NCBI GenBank assembly: GCA_046758845.1
Contig: JBHIBA010000205.1
Location: forward strand, 1 to 8,288
Length of the DNA stretch: 8,288 nt
Direction: 5' to 3'
From: JBHIBA01 sp046758845
GTDB lineage: Bacteria > UBA8248 > JACPRG01 > G963555815
The notes below the pieces were generated by a model. That model saw only the letters and a program-made list of their open reading frames with translations, had not been told where the DNA came from and did not search any database. Each line of letters opens with the position of its first letter. Positions within the stretch are counted from its first letter, which is position 1. Shown piece by piece: positions 1 through 5,724 of this stretch. The position numbers were made by a program, and so were the translations under genes.

Positions 1-144
1 CGAGTGCGAGGATTTTTTCGCGCGAGGAATCTCGCAGTTTGACGTATCTGCAGATTGATAAGCAGCGTTCAGCAGTGGGGTATCCAGCGAGATCCTTCGC
101 TCCGCTCAGGATGACAGCCGCTCCGCTCAGGATGACAGCGATTG
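1..144. repeat. Dispersed inverted-repeat element, copy 1 (left end cut by window)
   Basis: This is the first of two copies of a dispersed intergenic repeat; the other is at 877-1008. The arms GAGGAATCTCG (25-35) and CGAGATCCTTC (89-99) are imperfect inverted repeats, and the element ends in CTCAGGATGACAG. Near the right end a 21-bp word is duplicated in tandem (100-120 and 121-141), which copy 2 lacks. Read on the minus strand it gives the familiar artefactual peptide CHPERSEGS, so short open frames here (for example 39-332 and 69-257) are not genes. From general knowledge, this word family is scattered through many bacterial genomes and has no established function. Confidence 0.75.
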
Positions 145-197
145 TGAGGAACGGGAAATTTCAGGCCTGGGTAGAGCCCGTCGAGGCGCTCGGCTGC

Positions 198-220
198 CAC
201 CGGCGGACCAGCCGCCAGTG
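198..220. repeat. REP-like hairpin 1
   Basis: The sequence CACCGGCGG, a 4-nt ACCA spacer region and GCCGCCAGTG form an imperfect stem-loop. It lies about 50 bp past the stop codon of the GYD-domain gene. Near-identical versions occur at 685-707 (perfect 9-bp stem) and 1070-1092 (degenerate). No T-tract follows on either strand, so it is not a standard intrinsic terminator, although it could stabilise mRNA 3' ends. Confidence 0.5.
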
Positions 221-267
221 CTATCTCGGCAGATTGGCCTTTGAACGGCTGCCCCAAGCGGTTTTTC

Positions 268-558
268 TTACGTCTTGCTCAGCATCTCGATGGCCTCATC
301 GGCGGGGACGGCAGCGTACGTCTCCGTTGTGAGGAGCCCTGACGCTGCGCGGGATGCGGCAAAAGCCATGGCCTTTTTATCATCGAGCCCCTCAACGATA
401 ATGAGGGCGTCTTTTGGTCCCAGAAGTAAGTACGCCGCCACGGCCTTCCCCCCAAGCTCCTCGATCTTCTTGAGACCTTGCTTCCGAAGTTCGGCAATTT
501 TGGCCGGGTTCTTCGCCCCCTCGGGGGTCAGACGGAACATGAAGACGTGTGCGCTCAT
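268..558 (-). CDS. GYD-domain protein
   Basis: A 96-residue protein matching the GYD-domain family, small ferredoxin-like alpha/beta proteins of unknown function. Visible family features are the N-terminal strand MSAHVFMFRLTPEG, the helix at about 17-36, the motif LLGPKDALIIVEG (45-57; the usual G-R-Y-D is here G-P-K-D) and the TTET strand near 77-80. The length is typical. I chose the ATG at 558 rather than the in-frame ATG at 576, because AAAGGAGG (566-573) sits 7 nt upstream of 558 and lies inside the longer reading. The gene is alone, with repeats on both sides. A weak promoter may lie at 635-663. Family assignment is good; no specific function can be inferred. Confidence 0.85.
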   Translation of the reverse strand: MSAHVFMFRLTPEGAKNPAKIAELRKQGLKKIEELGGKAVAAYLLLGPKDALIIVEGLDDKKAMAFAASRAASGLLTTETYAAVPADEAIEMLSKT

Positions 559-634
559 GGTCTTTCCTCCTTTCACAGTGGCCGTGCGGAGAGAATCGTT
601 TCAGCCCCCTCTGCACCGTTCGTTCGGTGAGGAC

Positions 635-663
635 ATCATACAGCCAATAGAGGTGGTCTGAAA
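635..663 (-). promoter_or_regulatory. Possible sigma70 promoter for the GYD gene
   Basis: On the minus strand the -10-like TATGAT (635-640) matches the consensus at five of six bases. It lies 17 nt from a poor -35, TTTCAG (658-663). The predicted start of transcription would fall near 628, about 70 nt before the ATG. The weak -35 keeps confidence low. Confidence 0.3.
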
Positions 664-684
664 GATGAAACAGGGGTGGGCGGG

Positions 685-707
685 CACTGGCGGACAAGCC
701 GCCAGTG
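685..707. repeat. REP-like hairpin 2
   Basis: A perfect 9-bp stem CACTGGCGG / CCGCCAGTG encloses the 5-nt loop ACAAG. It is the best-formed of three related hairpins (198-220, 685-707, 1070-1092). On the minus strand it translates to a GGLSASA-like peptide, so spurious open frames cross it. Confidence 0.65.
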
Positions 708-876
708 GCACCCAAGCGTTTCCCCTGCCCAGGAAGACCGGCCACCTTCATTCCATTACATTGAATCTAAAACCGTTCCGTCTTTGGCTTTGTTTCGTAC
801 TTTTTAATGGTCTCGCCCTCCCCCGCACTGGCCGGTGAGACGCCCCCGGCACTCAAGACAGCGCACCCCATCTGTC

Positions 877-1008
877 TGTCATTCCGAGTGCGAGGATTTT
901 TTCGCGCGAGGAATCTCGCAGTTTGACGTATCTGCAGATCGATATGCAGCGTCCAGCGGTGGGGTATCCGGCGAGATCCTTCGCTTTGCTCAGGATGACA
1001 GCGATTGC
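877..1008. repeat. Dispersed inverted-repeat element, copy 2 (complete)
   Basis: This is a complete copy of the element at the left window edge; position 885 corresponds to position 1. It begins TGTCATTCCGAG and ends CTCAGGATGACAG, so its termini are imperfect inverted repeats (TGTCATtCcGAG / TGTCATcCtGAG), with inner arms GAGGAATCTCG and CGAGATCCTTC. Identity to copy 1 is high over about 130 bp, with scattered substitutions and without the 21-bp duplication. It encodes no transposase and is best described as a non-autonomous or REP/MITE-like repeat. Confidence 0.8.
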
Positions 1009-1069
1009 CTGGACTCAGAAACCTTCGGGCCTGGACCGAGTTCCCGAAGCCTCTGACTGAAAGCAGACG

Positions 1070-1092
1070 CACTAGCAGACAAGCCGCCAGTG
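1070..1092. repeat. REP-like hairpin 3 (degenerate)
   Basis: CACTAGCAG, the loop ACAAG and CCGCCAGTG give seven of nine possible pairs with the same loop as hairpin 2. It follows repeat copy 2 much as hairpin 1 follows copy 1, which suggests the two repeat types travel or accumulate together. Confidence 0.4.
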
Positions 1093-1104
1093 GATTTATG
1101 CACA

Positions 1105-1184
1105 AGAGGGCGGCCATGGCCGCCCTCTGGCGCGAAACAAAAGTTTTCCGGGGGGTCTGGGGGGCCGGCTTTCAAAAAGGCCCC
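1105..1184 (-). repeat. C-rich stem-loop repeat, copy A (3' of nrdJ)
   Basis: Read on the minus strand, this starts 10 nt after the nrdJ stop codon. It contains GGGGCC-(12-nt loop with TTTTTGAAAG)-GGCCCC (1161-1166 paired with 1179-1184), a C-tract, the word GGAAAACTTTT, and a perfect 24-bp palindrome centred on GGCCATGGCC (1105-1128). The same order of parts recurs at 6708-6780 and 8200-8275. It may act as the 3' boundary of the nrdJ transcript, but no T-tract follows the palindrome, so a standard intrinsic terminator is not supported. Confidence 0.7.
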
Positions 1185-1194
1185 ACAGAGAGAC

Positions 1195-4014
1195 TCACCC
1201 ACACCCGCTGGTCTCGCCGCAGTTCAGGCAACGGTAGCACGAGCCGCTTCGCACCATCGTGCTGCCGCAGGCGTAGCAGGGCGGGGCGTCGGCCTGGGCT
1301 TGGTAGATGGCCTTCTCCGCCTCCTCCAACGTCGCCGCCTGGCTCTTCGTCAGGTCCGCCAGCGAAGGCGCGGCCCCACCCGCCTCCCCTTCCACGGCGG
1401 GAGAAATTTCCTTCTCGGACTCTTCCACCTTGAGCCCGCCGCTCGGGGAGCCCTCCTCTTTCAGGAACTTCTGCCCCAACCAACGGAAGATGTAATCCAT
1501 CAGACTCTTGGCGTAACGGATCTCCGGGTTGTTGGTGTAGCCGGCGGGCTCAAAGCGCGTGTGGCTGAACTTGTCCACCAGCACCCGGAGGGGCACGCCG
1601 TACTGAAGGGCGATGGAGGTGGCGGTGGCGATGGTGTCCATCAGGCCGGAGATGACCGAGCCCTCTTTCGCCATCGTGATGAAGATCTCCCCGGGCGTCT
1701 CGTCGTCGTAAACGCCGACCGCGATGTACCCTTCGTGCCCGCCGACGCTGAACTTGTGGATAAGCGCCTTGCGCTCGTCGGGCAGGCGGCGGCGCACGGG
1801 ACCGCGTTCTTCTTTGCGGGGCTCGGCGGCCGTCTTCTTGGCCTCCCCGGCGTCCTCCCGGCGGGTGGCAAGCGGCTGCGTCCGCTTGCAGCCGTCACGG
1901 TAAACGGCGATGGCCTTGAGCCCCAGCTTCCAGGAGTCGATATAGGTCCGGGCGATGTCTTCGGCCGTCGCGTCGTTGGGCATGTTGACCGTCTTGCTGA
2001 TGGCGCCGGAGATGAAGGGTTGCACGGCCCCCATCATTCGGACGTGGCCCATGTAATGAATGGACCGCGCGCCCTTGGCCGGCTTGAAGGCGCAGTCGAA
2101 GACGGGCAGGTGCTCTTCTTTCAGCCCGGGCGCCCCCTCGATGGTGCCGTTCTCGTCGATGTAGGCCACGATCCGGTTGACCCGGTCTTCCGAGTAACCC
2201 AGCTTGCGAAGGGCCTCGGGCACCGTTCGGTTCACGATCTTGAACAGCCCGCCGCCCACCAGCCTCTTATACTTGACCAGGGCGATGTCGGGCTCGATCC
2301 CCGTCGTATCGCAGTCCATCAGGAAGGCGATGGTCCCCGTCGGGGCGATCACCGTAGCCTGCGCGTTGCGGTAGCCGTTCACCTCCCCCAGCGTCACCGC
2401 TTCACTCCACACCCTTCGAGCGGCCGCCGAGATTTCCGGGGGCAGATAGTCGTGTTCGGTGTCCTCCACCGCGGCCTGGTGCTTCCTCATCACCCGGAGC
2501 ATGGCCTTGGCGTTCTTGGGATAGCCGGCGAACGGCCCCTTGTGGCCTGCGATCTCCGCCGACATCCGGTACGCCTCGCCCGTCATGATGGCGGCGAGGG
2601 CGCCCGCCCAGGCCCGGCCTGACGGGCTGTCGTAGGGGATGCCCCGGGACATCAACAGGGCTCCCAGGTTGGCGTAGCCCAGGCCCAGCGGGCGGTAATC
2701 GTGGCTGTTTTGCTCGATGGCGGGCGTGGGGTAGCTGGCCCGGTCCACGATGACTTCCTGGGCTGTGATCATGACCCGGACGGCCTGAAGGTAAGCGTCC
2801 AGATCGAAATGGCCTTTCGCGTCCCGGAACTTCATCAGATTCAGGGAGGCCAGGTTGCAGGCCGAGTCATCCAGGAACATGTACTCGCTGCAAGGGTTGC
2901 TGGCGTAGATGCGGTCCGTTTCGGGACACGTGTGCCAGTCGTTGACCGTGGTGTCGAACTGGAGTCCCGGGTCGCCGCAGACCCAGGCGGCCTCGGCGAC
3001 TTGGTCCATCAGGTCGCGGGCCCGGTGGGTGTCCACGACGCGGTCCGGATCGGTGACCGCGCGAGTCTGCCAGGCGCCGTCCTCCAGGACCGCCCGCATG
3101 AACTCATCGGTCACTCGCACGCTGTCGTTGCTGTTCTGGAAGAAGATAGAGTTGTAGGCCTCGCCGTTGAAGGACCCATCGTAGCCGGCGTCGATCAGGG
3201 CCCAGGCCTTCCGCTCCTCATCGGCCTTGCAATGGATGAACTCCTCGATGTCCGGGTGACTGATGTCCAGGATGACCATCTTGGCGGCCCGGCGCGTCTT
3301 TCCCCCGGACTTGATGACGCCCGCAAAGGCATCGTAGCCCCGCATGAAGGAGACGGGCCCCGAGGCCTCCCCCCCGTTGGAAAGCAACTCCTTGGAGGAG
3401 CGAATGGTGGAGAGGTTCGTGCCGGTGCCGGAGCCGTACTTGAAGAGCATCCCCTCGGTGTGGGCCAGCTTCAGGATGGAACCCATGCTGTCTTCCACCG
3501 AGTTGATGAAGCAGGCTGAGCACTGCGGCCTGGGCTCGATGCCCACGTTGAACCACACCGGGCTGTTGAAGGCCGCCATCTGGTTCACGAGGATGTGCGT
3601 CAGCTCGGCCTCGAAGCTATCCGCGTCTTCGGGCGAAGCGAAGTAGCCGTCCTCGCGACTCCAGTCGGAGATCGTCTTGGCCACCCGGCCGATCATCTGC
3701 CGGACACTCTTCTCCCGTTCCTCTGGATTTTTCGACTTCTTGAAGTACTTGGAGACAACTACGTTGAGCGCCAGTTCCGACCAGGAGTTGGGGACCTCGA
3801 TGTCCTCCTGCTTGAAGATCTCGTTGCCCTTTTCGTCATAAATGACGGCGGTCCGGTATCCCCAGCCTCCCTCAATGGCGTCATAAGGGTGGATAGAGGG
3901 ATGGGTGAAGAAGCGGGAAAACTTCAAACCCCTCCCCTTTTCAGGCGTGGAGACGCGCTCAGCCTCTTCCGCTTTTCGAGTTTGATCCGCCATTGGCCTG
4001 TTACCGTCTACCAT
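1195..4014 (-). CDS. nrdJ: Adenosylcobalamin-dependent (class II) ribonucleotide reductase
   Basis: A 939-residue cytosolic enzyme that reduces ribonucleotides to deoxyribonucleotides using a thiyl radical generated from coenzyme B12, independent of oxygen. The catalytic barrel carries the redox-active Cys in QCSACF (C165/C168, probably C168), NPCSE with the radical Cys C375 and catalytic E377, and partner C386 in DSACNLASLN. The 11-residue C375-C386 spacing is that of the NrdJ family. APTGTIAFLMD (557-567) is the substrate phosphate-binding region. A TSCPD-type domain spans about 752-850. The tail has C913, C916, C926, C929, C932 and C938, a zinc-ribbon-like set plus terminal thiols expected to shuttle electrons from thioredoxin. 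No ATP-cone or intein is evident. The ATG at 4014 has GGGAGGGG (4024-4031) 9 nt upstream; the ATG at 3993 has no comparable site. It is monocistronic, with NrdR-like boxes upstream. Confidence 0.97.
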   Translation of the reverse strand: MVDGNRPMADQTRKAEEAERVSTPEKGRGLKFSRFFTHPSIHPYDAIEGGWGYRTAVIYDEKGNEIFKQEDIEVPNSWSELALNVVVSKYFKKSKNPEEREKSVRQMIGRVAKTISDWSREDGYFASPEDADSFEAELTHILVNQMAAFNSPVWFNVGIEPRPQCSACFINSVEDSMGSILKLAHTEGMLFKYGSGTGTNLSTIRSSKELLSNGGEASGPVSFMRGYDAFAGVIKSGGKTRRAAKMVILDISHPDIEEFIHCKADEERKAWALIDAGYDGSFNGEAYNSIFFQNSNDSVRVTDEFMRAVLEDGAWQTRAVTDPDRVVDTHRARDLMDQVAEAAWVCGDPGLQFDTTVNDWHTCPETDRIYASNPCSEYMFLDDSACNLASLNLMKFRDAKGHFDLDAYLQAVRVMITAQEVIVDRASYPTPAIEQNSHDYRPLGLGYANLGALLMSRGIPYDSPSGRAWAGALAAIMTGEAYRMSAEIAGHKGPFAGYPKNAKAMLRVMRKHQAAVEDTEHDYLPPEISAAARRVWSEAVTLGEVNGYRNAQATVIAPTGTIAFLMDCDTTGIEPDIALVKYKRLVGGGLFKIVNRTVPEALRKLGYSEDRVNRIVAYIDENGTIEGAPGLKEEHLPVFDCAFKPAKGARSIHYMGHVRMMGAVQPFISGAISKTVNMPNDATAEDIARTYIDSWKLGLKAIAVYRDGCKRTQPLATRREDAGEAKKTAAEPRKEERGPVRRRLPDERKALIHKFSVGGHEGYIAVGVYDDETPGEIFITMAKEGSVISGLMDTIATATSIALQYGVPLRVLVDKFSHTRFEPAGYTNNPEIRYAKSLMDYIFRWLGQKFLKEEGSPSGGLKVEESEKEISPAVEGEAGGAAPSLADLTKSQAATLEEAEKAIYQAQADAPPCYACGSTMVRSGSCYRCLNCGETSGCG

Positions 4015-4191
4015 GAAATATAACCCCTCCCGTTGTTCCGTTCTGTTTTTGTCATCGTATGGCTGAAAATCACGCCAACCACGCTCCCCGTATCCTGTGC
4101 CGAAAAACGTCTACCCCCTTCGCGACTGGCCGGTGAATGGGACCCCTTGGATATCTCCCCTTTTACTACATCCTGTGGCAGGTGAAGCTTG

Positions 4192-4220
4192 ATTCCACAA
4201 CATGTTGTATCTTCTGTCAA
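4192..4220 (-). promoter_or_regulatory. Probable nrdJ promoter (proximal)
   Basis: On the minus strand a perfect -35, TTGACA (4215-4220), is followed after 17 nt by the -10-like TGGAAT (4192-4197, four of six). Transcription would start near 4185, giving a leader of about 170 nt before nrdJ. One NrdR-like box fills the -35/-10 spacer and a second lies just upstream of the -35, a layout expected for repression. Confidence 0.55.
4195..4210 (-). promoter_or_regulatory. NrdR-like box 1 (in promoter spacer)
   Basis: The 16-mer ATACAACATGTTGTGG (minus strand) contains a perfect 12-bp palindrome, ACAACATGTTGT (4197-4208). It matches the core pattern C-W-A-N-A-T-N-T-W-G of known NrdR boxes. NrdR is the nucleotide-sensing repressor of ribonucleotide reductase genes and normally binds two such boxes. 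The position over the nrdJ promoter is appropriate. Confidence 0.6.
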
Positions 4221-4226
4221 GAAAAA

Positions 4227-4242
4227 AATCCAGATTTTGTGG
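4227..4242 (-). promoter_or_regulatory. NrdR-like box 2 (upstream of -35)
   Basis: The minus-strand core CAAAATCTGG (4230-4239) is a weaker match to the NrdR core, with one departure from the pattern. Its centre is exactly 32 bp from that of box 1, about three helical turns, which is the spacing known for paired NrdR boxes. The spacing is stronger evidence than the sequence match. Confidence 0.5.
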
Positions 4243-4329
4243 CTGTGACTCCGATTCCTGTTCGGGAAAGGTCGCCGTTCCGCAGTCTGATATGCCCCTT
4301 TCCGGCCGATTTCACGGCAACTATAGCCT

Positions 4330-4357
4330 ATTTTACCGAATATAATACGAAAGTCAA
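4330..4357 (-). promoter_or_regulatory. Possible distal nrdJ promoter
   Basis: On the minus strand TTGACT (4352-4357) and TAAAAT (4330-4335) each match the sigma70 consensus at five of six bases, with a 16-nt spacer. The promoter points toward nrdJ and lies 3 bp outside the MITE target duplication. Transcripts from here would read through the NrdR-like boxes. Confidence 0.4.
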
Positions 4358-4359
4358 TC

Positions 4360-4572
4360 AAAATTTAGGTAGTGGTCAGGTTTGTGTTGAGTAGACAGCC
4401 GCTTTCTTCTCCGGCTCGGACGTTCCCGGAACGGGGTAGCGCCGATCTGAGCGAGGCCCTTGGGCCGAGCGGAGATCGGGGCGAAGGCCGCGATTTCCGC
4501 TTGGGAGCCTTCGCCCTCGCGTTCAAATCGCGGCTACACCTAAAAATCAAACTGACCCACTACCAAAATTTA
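4360..4572. mobile_element. MITE-like element with 8-bp target duplications
   Basis: The element proper is 4368-4564 (197 bp). Its terminal inverted repeats are GGTAGTGGTCAGGTTT on the left and, read inward from the right end, GGTAGTGGGTCAGTTT. It is flanked by identical 8-bp direct repeats AAAATTTA (4360-4367 and 4565-4572), a target-site duplication. There is no transposase gene, so it would be moved in trans. The interior is packed with dyads: 4421-4433, 4442-4448 with 4473-4479, 4455-4466, 4479-4488 with 4507-4516, and 4488-4496 with 4525-4533. Several IS families make 8-bp duplications; the parent family is not identified. Frames at 4365-4550 and 4372-4584 are not genes. Confidence 0.8.
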
Positions 4573-4770
4573 TACAAAAATTGAATCGCACGCTCCTCCT
4601 GTGGGCAACTTCAGCGGTTCAAGAGCAAAAACAGGAGTACCCTTCGATGGTCAAACGGCTTGGAGAGATTTTCCTTAGGGGCGATTTTCTCTGCTGATTG
4701 AAAGGATTTCAGGCCTTCCGAGACCTGCGATTTCCAAAACAAAATGGCCGTGGCGTGAACAACGATTCTC

Positions 4771-4875
4771 TCAGCTCCTGCGGAAAATGGAAAACGCGGC
4801 GACAACGATGATGATAAACATGACCACCGCCATGGCTACGGTTCCAGCGGTGAACAAGAAATCCATATCAATCAC
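4771..4875 (-). CDS. Small single-span membrane protein (34 aa)
   Basis: This frame starts at GTG 4875, with AGGAGG (4883-4888) inside a longer GGGGGAGGAGGGG run 7 nt upstream, an excellent ribosome binding site. The in-frame ATG at 4866 is 16 nt away and less likely to be the start. The protein opens MIDMDFLFTAGTVAMAVV, runs through an uninterrupted hydrophobic helix (about residues 7-30, including MFIIIVVAAF) and ends FRRS. The positive-inside rule puts the N-terminus outside and the C-terminus in the cytosol. I do not recognise a family; it resembles in style the tiny accessory subunits of membrane complexes. It lies 177 nt after the DsbA-like gene on the same strand and may be cotranscribed with it or use its own promoter (4939-4969). 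Confidence 0.65.
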   Translation of the reverse strand: MIDMDFLFTAGTVAMAVVMFIIIVVAAFSIFRRS

Positions 4876-4938
4876 AGAATCCCCTCCTCCCCCGAGGTCG
4901 GGCGATAAATTCGGGAAGATTCCTAGACTGCCATATCA

Positions 4939-4969
4939 AATATATGACCTATTCGGCACAATCCGGCAA
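4939..4969 (-). promoter_or_regulatory. Weak promoter-like sequence before the small membrane gene
   Basis: TTGCCG (4964-4969) and TATATT (4939-4944) on the minus strand lie in a local AT-rich patch, but their 19-nt spacing is long. It would start transcription about 55-60 nt before the GTG codon of the small gene. Confidence 0.25.
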
Positions 4970-5022
4970 GAACCCAGGGCTGGTTTTACCGAGCACCCCG
5001 GTTCACCGACGACGAGGGAGCG

Positions 5023-5044
5023 CCGGGGCGCGGCCTTACCCCGG
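5023..5044 (-). other. Hairpin after the DsbA-like gene
   Basis: CCGGGG (5023-5028) and CCCCGG (5039-5044) form a 6-bp stem with a 10-nt loop, beginning 8 nt after the stop codon of the DsbA-like gene. No T-run follows, so it is only a possible 3'-end structure or attenuator between that gene and the small membrane gene. Confidence 0.3.
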
Positions 5045-5052
5045 GATTCGGA

Positions 5053-5724
5053 CTAACCCGTATAGGGTTTGTATTTCTTGGCGGACTCCTCGGCCAGCCT
5101 GGCCGATTCGGGCTGCTTCACTTCCAGGATATAGGGGCGCTCCTGGGAGGTCGCCTTTAACTGCTCCAACAGGGCCCGGTCTTCCTTCGGGCTCTTTTCC
5201 CACGCCCCTTTCTCCAGCTTGACGAAAACGGGGGTCCCATCTCCGAAGAACAAGGTCGGCACCCCGAACATCCCGTATTTTCTCACGGCCTCCTCGTGTT
5301 CTTTCGCCACTTCCTTGATGCCGACCCCGTTGCGCATGTCTTCGCCGAACTTTTCGAGGTCGAGACCCGCTTCCCGGGCCACGTCCAGGAGGAGCAACTG
5401 GTTGGTGATGTCGAGGTCCTTTTCGTGCCTGGCCCGGAAGAGGAGTTGGTTGAATTTCAGGAAGGACTCCTCGCCCTGACGCGCGGCGCACTTGGCGGCG
5501 AGAAGGGGCGGCATGTCCCGGCTGGGGAAGCTTTTGTCTTTCCAGATTTTCCAGCCCGGCTCGTGGCGGTGGGCGAAGTTCGCCTGCTCCAGGACGAAAG
5601 ACTTGTAGATCACATTGAGGTTGTTGTTTCTGCCTTTCTTCAGCCTTTCCAGCCACTCCATGGCCCGGTAGGCATAGGGTCAGACGTAGCAGACGTAGCA
5701 AGTGACATCGAGTTTTTCGGCCAT
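5053..5724 (-). CDS. DsbA-family thioredoxin-fold selenoprotein (in-frame UGA = Sec15)
   Basis: A 223-residue protein if codon 15, TGA at 5680-5682, is read as selenocysteine. The N-terminus is MAEKLDVTCYVCYV-U-PYAY followed by RAMEWLERL. The family (DsbA/FrnE/HCCA isomerase) has C-P-W-C or S-P-Y-A-Y here, so U15 falls exactly on the active-site nucleophile, with Pro16 next and Ala18 in place of the resolving Cys. The cis-Pro loop GVPT (154-157, P156) before strand LFF completes the active site, and the helical insertion lies between. The ATG at 5724 has GGGGAG (5733-5738) 8 nt upstream. The next ATG (5661) has no Shine-Dalgarno site and starts after the first strand. A SECIS-like hairpin follows the UGA. 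No signal peptide is seen, so it is probably a cytosolic thiol or selenol oxidoreductase; the substrate is unknown. A nonsense mutation or read error is the alternative. Confidence 0.78.
5643..5673 (-). promoter_or_regulatory. SECIS-like stem-loop directly after the in-frame UGA
   Basis: The mRNA hairpin begins 6 nt after the UGA. The pairs are GCCU/AGGC, an A/AA internal loop, CC/GG, a bulged G, and GGCCA/UGGCU (one G-U), capped by the 5-nt loop UGGAG (5660-5656). That makes eleven pairs. Bacterial SECIS elements lie within the coding region, with a G in the first two apical-loop positions about 16-37 nt from the UGA. Here the loop starts at nt 20 and has G at its second position. Binding of SelB is inferred, not shown. 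Confidence 0.65.

Larger units (their letters stand above)
559..876. other. Intergenic region between the GYD gene and repeat copy 2
   Basis: No credible gene is seen in these 318 bp. The region holds the GYD gene's ribosome binding site (566-573), a possible minus-strand promoter (635-663), a small dyad CACCG-N6-CGGTG (614-629) near its expected transcription start, the hairpin at 685-707, and an AT-rich patch (about 745-812) in which I find no convincing promoter pair or terminator. Confidence 0.5.

Noticed and set aside
39..332. Short frames crossing the left repeat (also 69-257, 767-1117, 835-1056)
   Set aside because: They translate the dispersed repeats into the known artefactual peptide CHPERSEGS and similar; no start signals support them.
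1090..2622. Long plus-strand open frame of 510 codons, with a second of 272 codons at 2701-3519
   Set aside because: Both are antisense to nrdJ, whose frame is certain. They arise from high GC and lack stop-rich codons; no ribosome binding site or recognisable domain is seen.
4020..4190. Cobalamin riboswitch in the nrdJ leader
   Set aside because: A B12-box-like TGCCACAGG is present, but the other conserved riboswitch segments are not recognisable in the leader.
4341..4346. Perfect plus-strand TATAAT
   Set aside because: There is no acceptable -35 at 16-18 nt, and downstream lies only the MITE; the same AT-rich patch is better explained as the spacer of the minus-strand promoter.
4611..4805. 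Minus-strand 64-codon frame
   Set aside because: It begins inside the small membrane gene in another frame, has no ribosome binding site, and its sequence is not like a known family.
5053..5661. DsbA-like protein starting at the ATG at 5661, or a pseudogene with a nonsense codon
   Set aside because: The 5661 start has no Shine-Dalgarno site and removes the first strand and the active site. The upstream codons align with the family, have a good ribosome binding site, and the UGA is at the catalytic position with a SECIS-like hairpin. A pseudogene is not excluded but is less likely.
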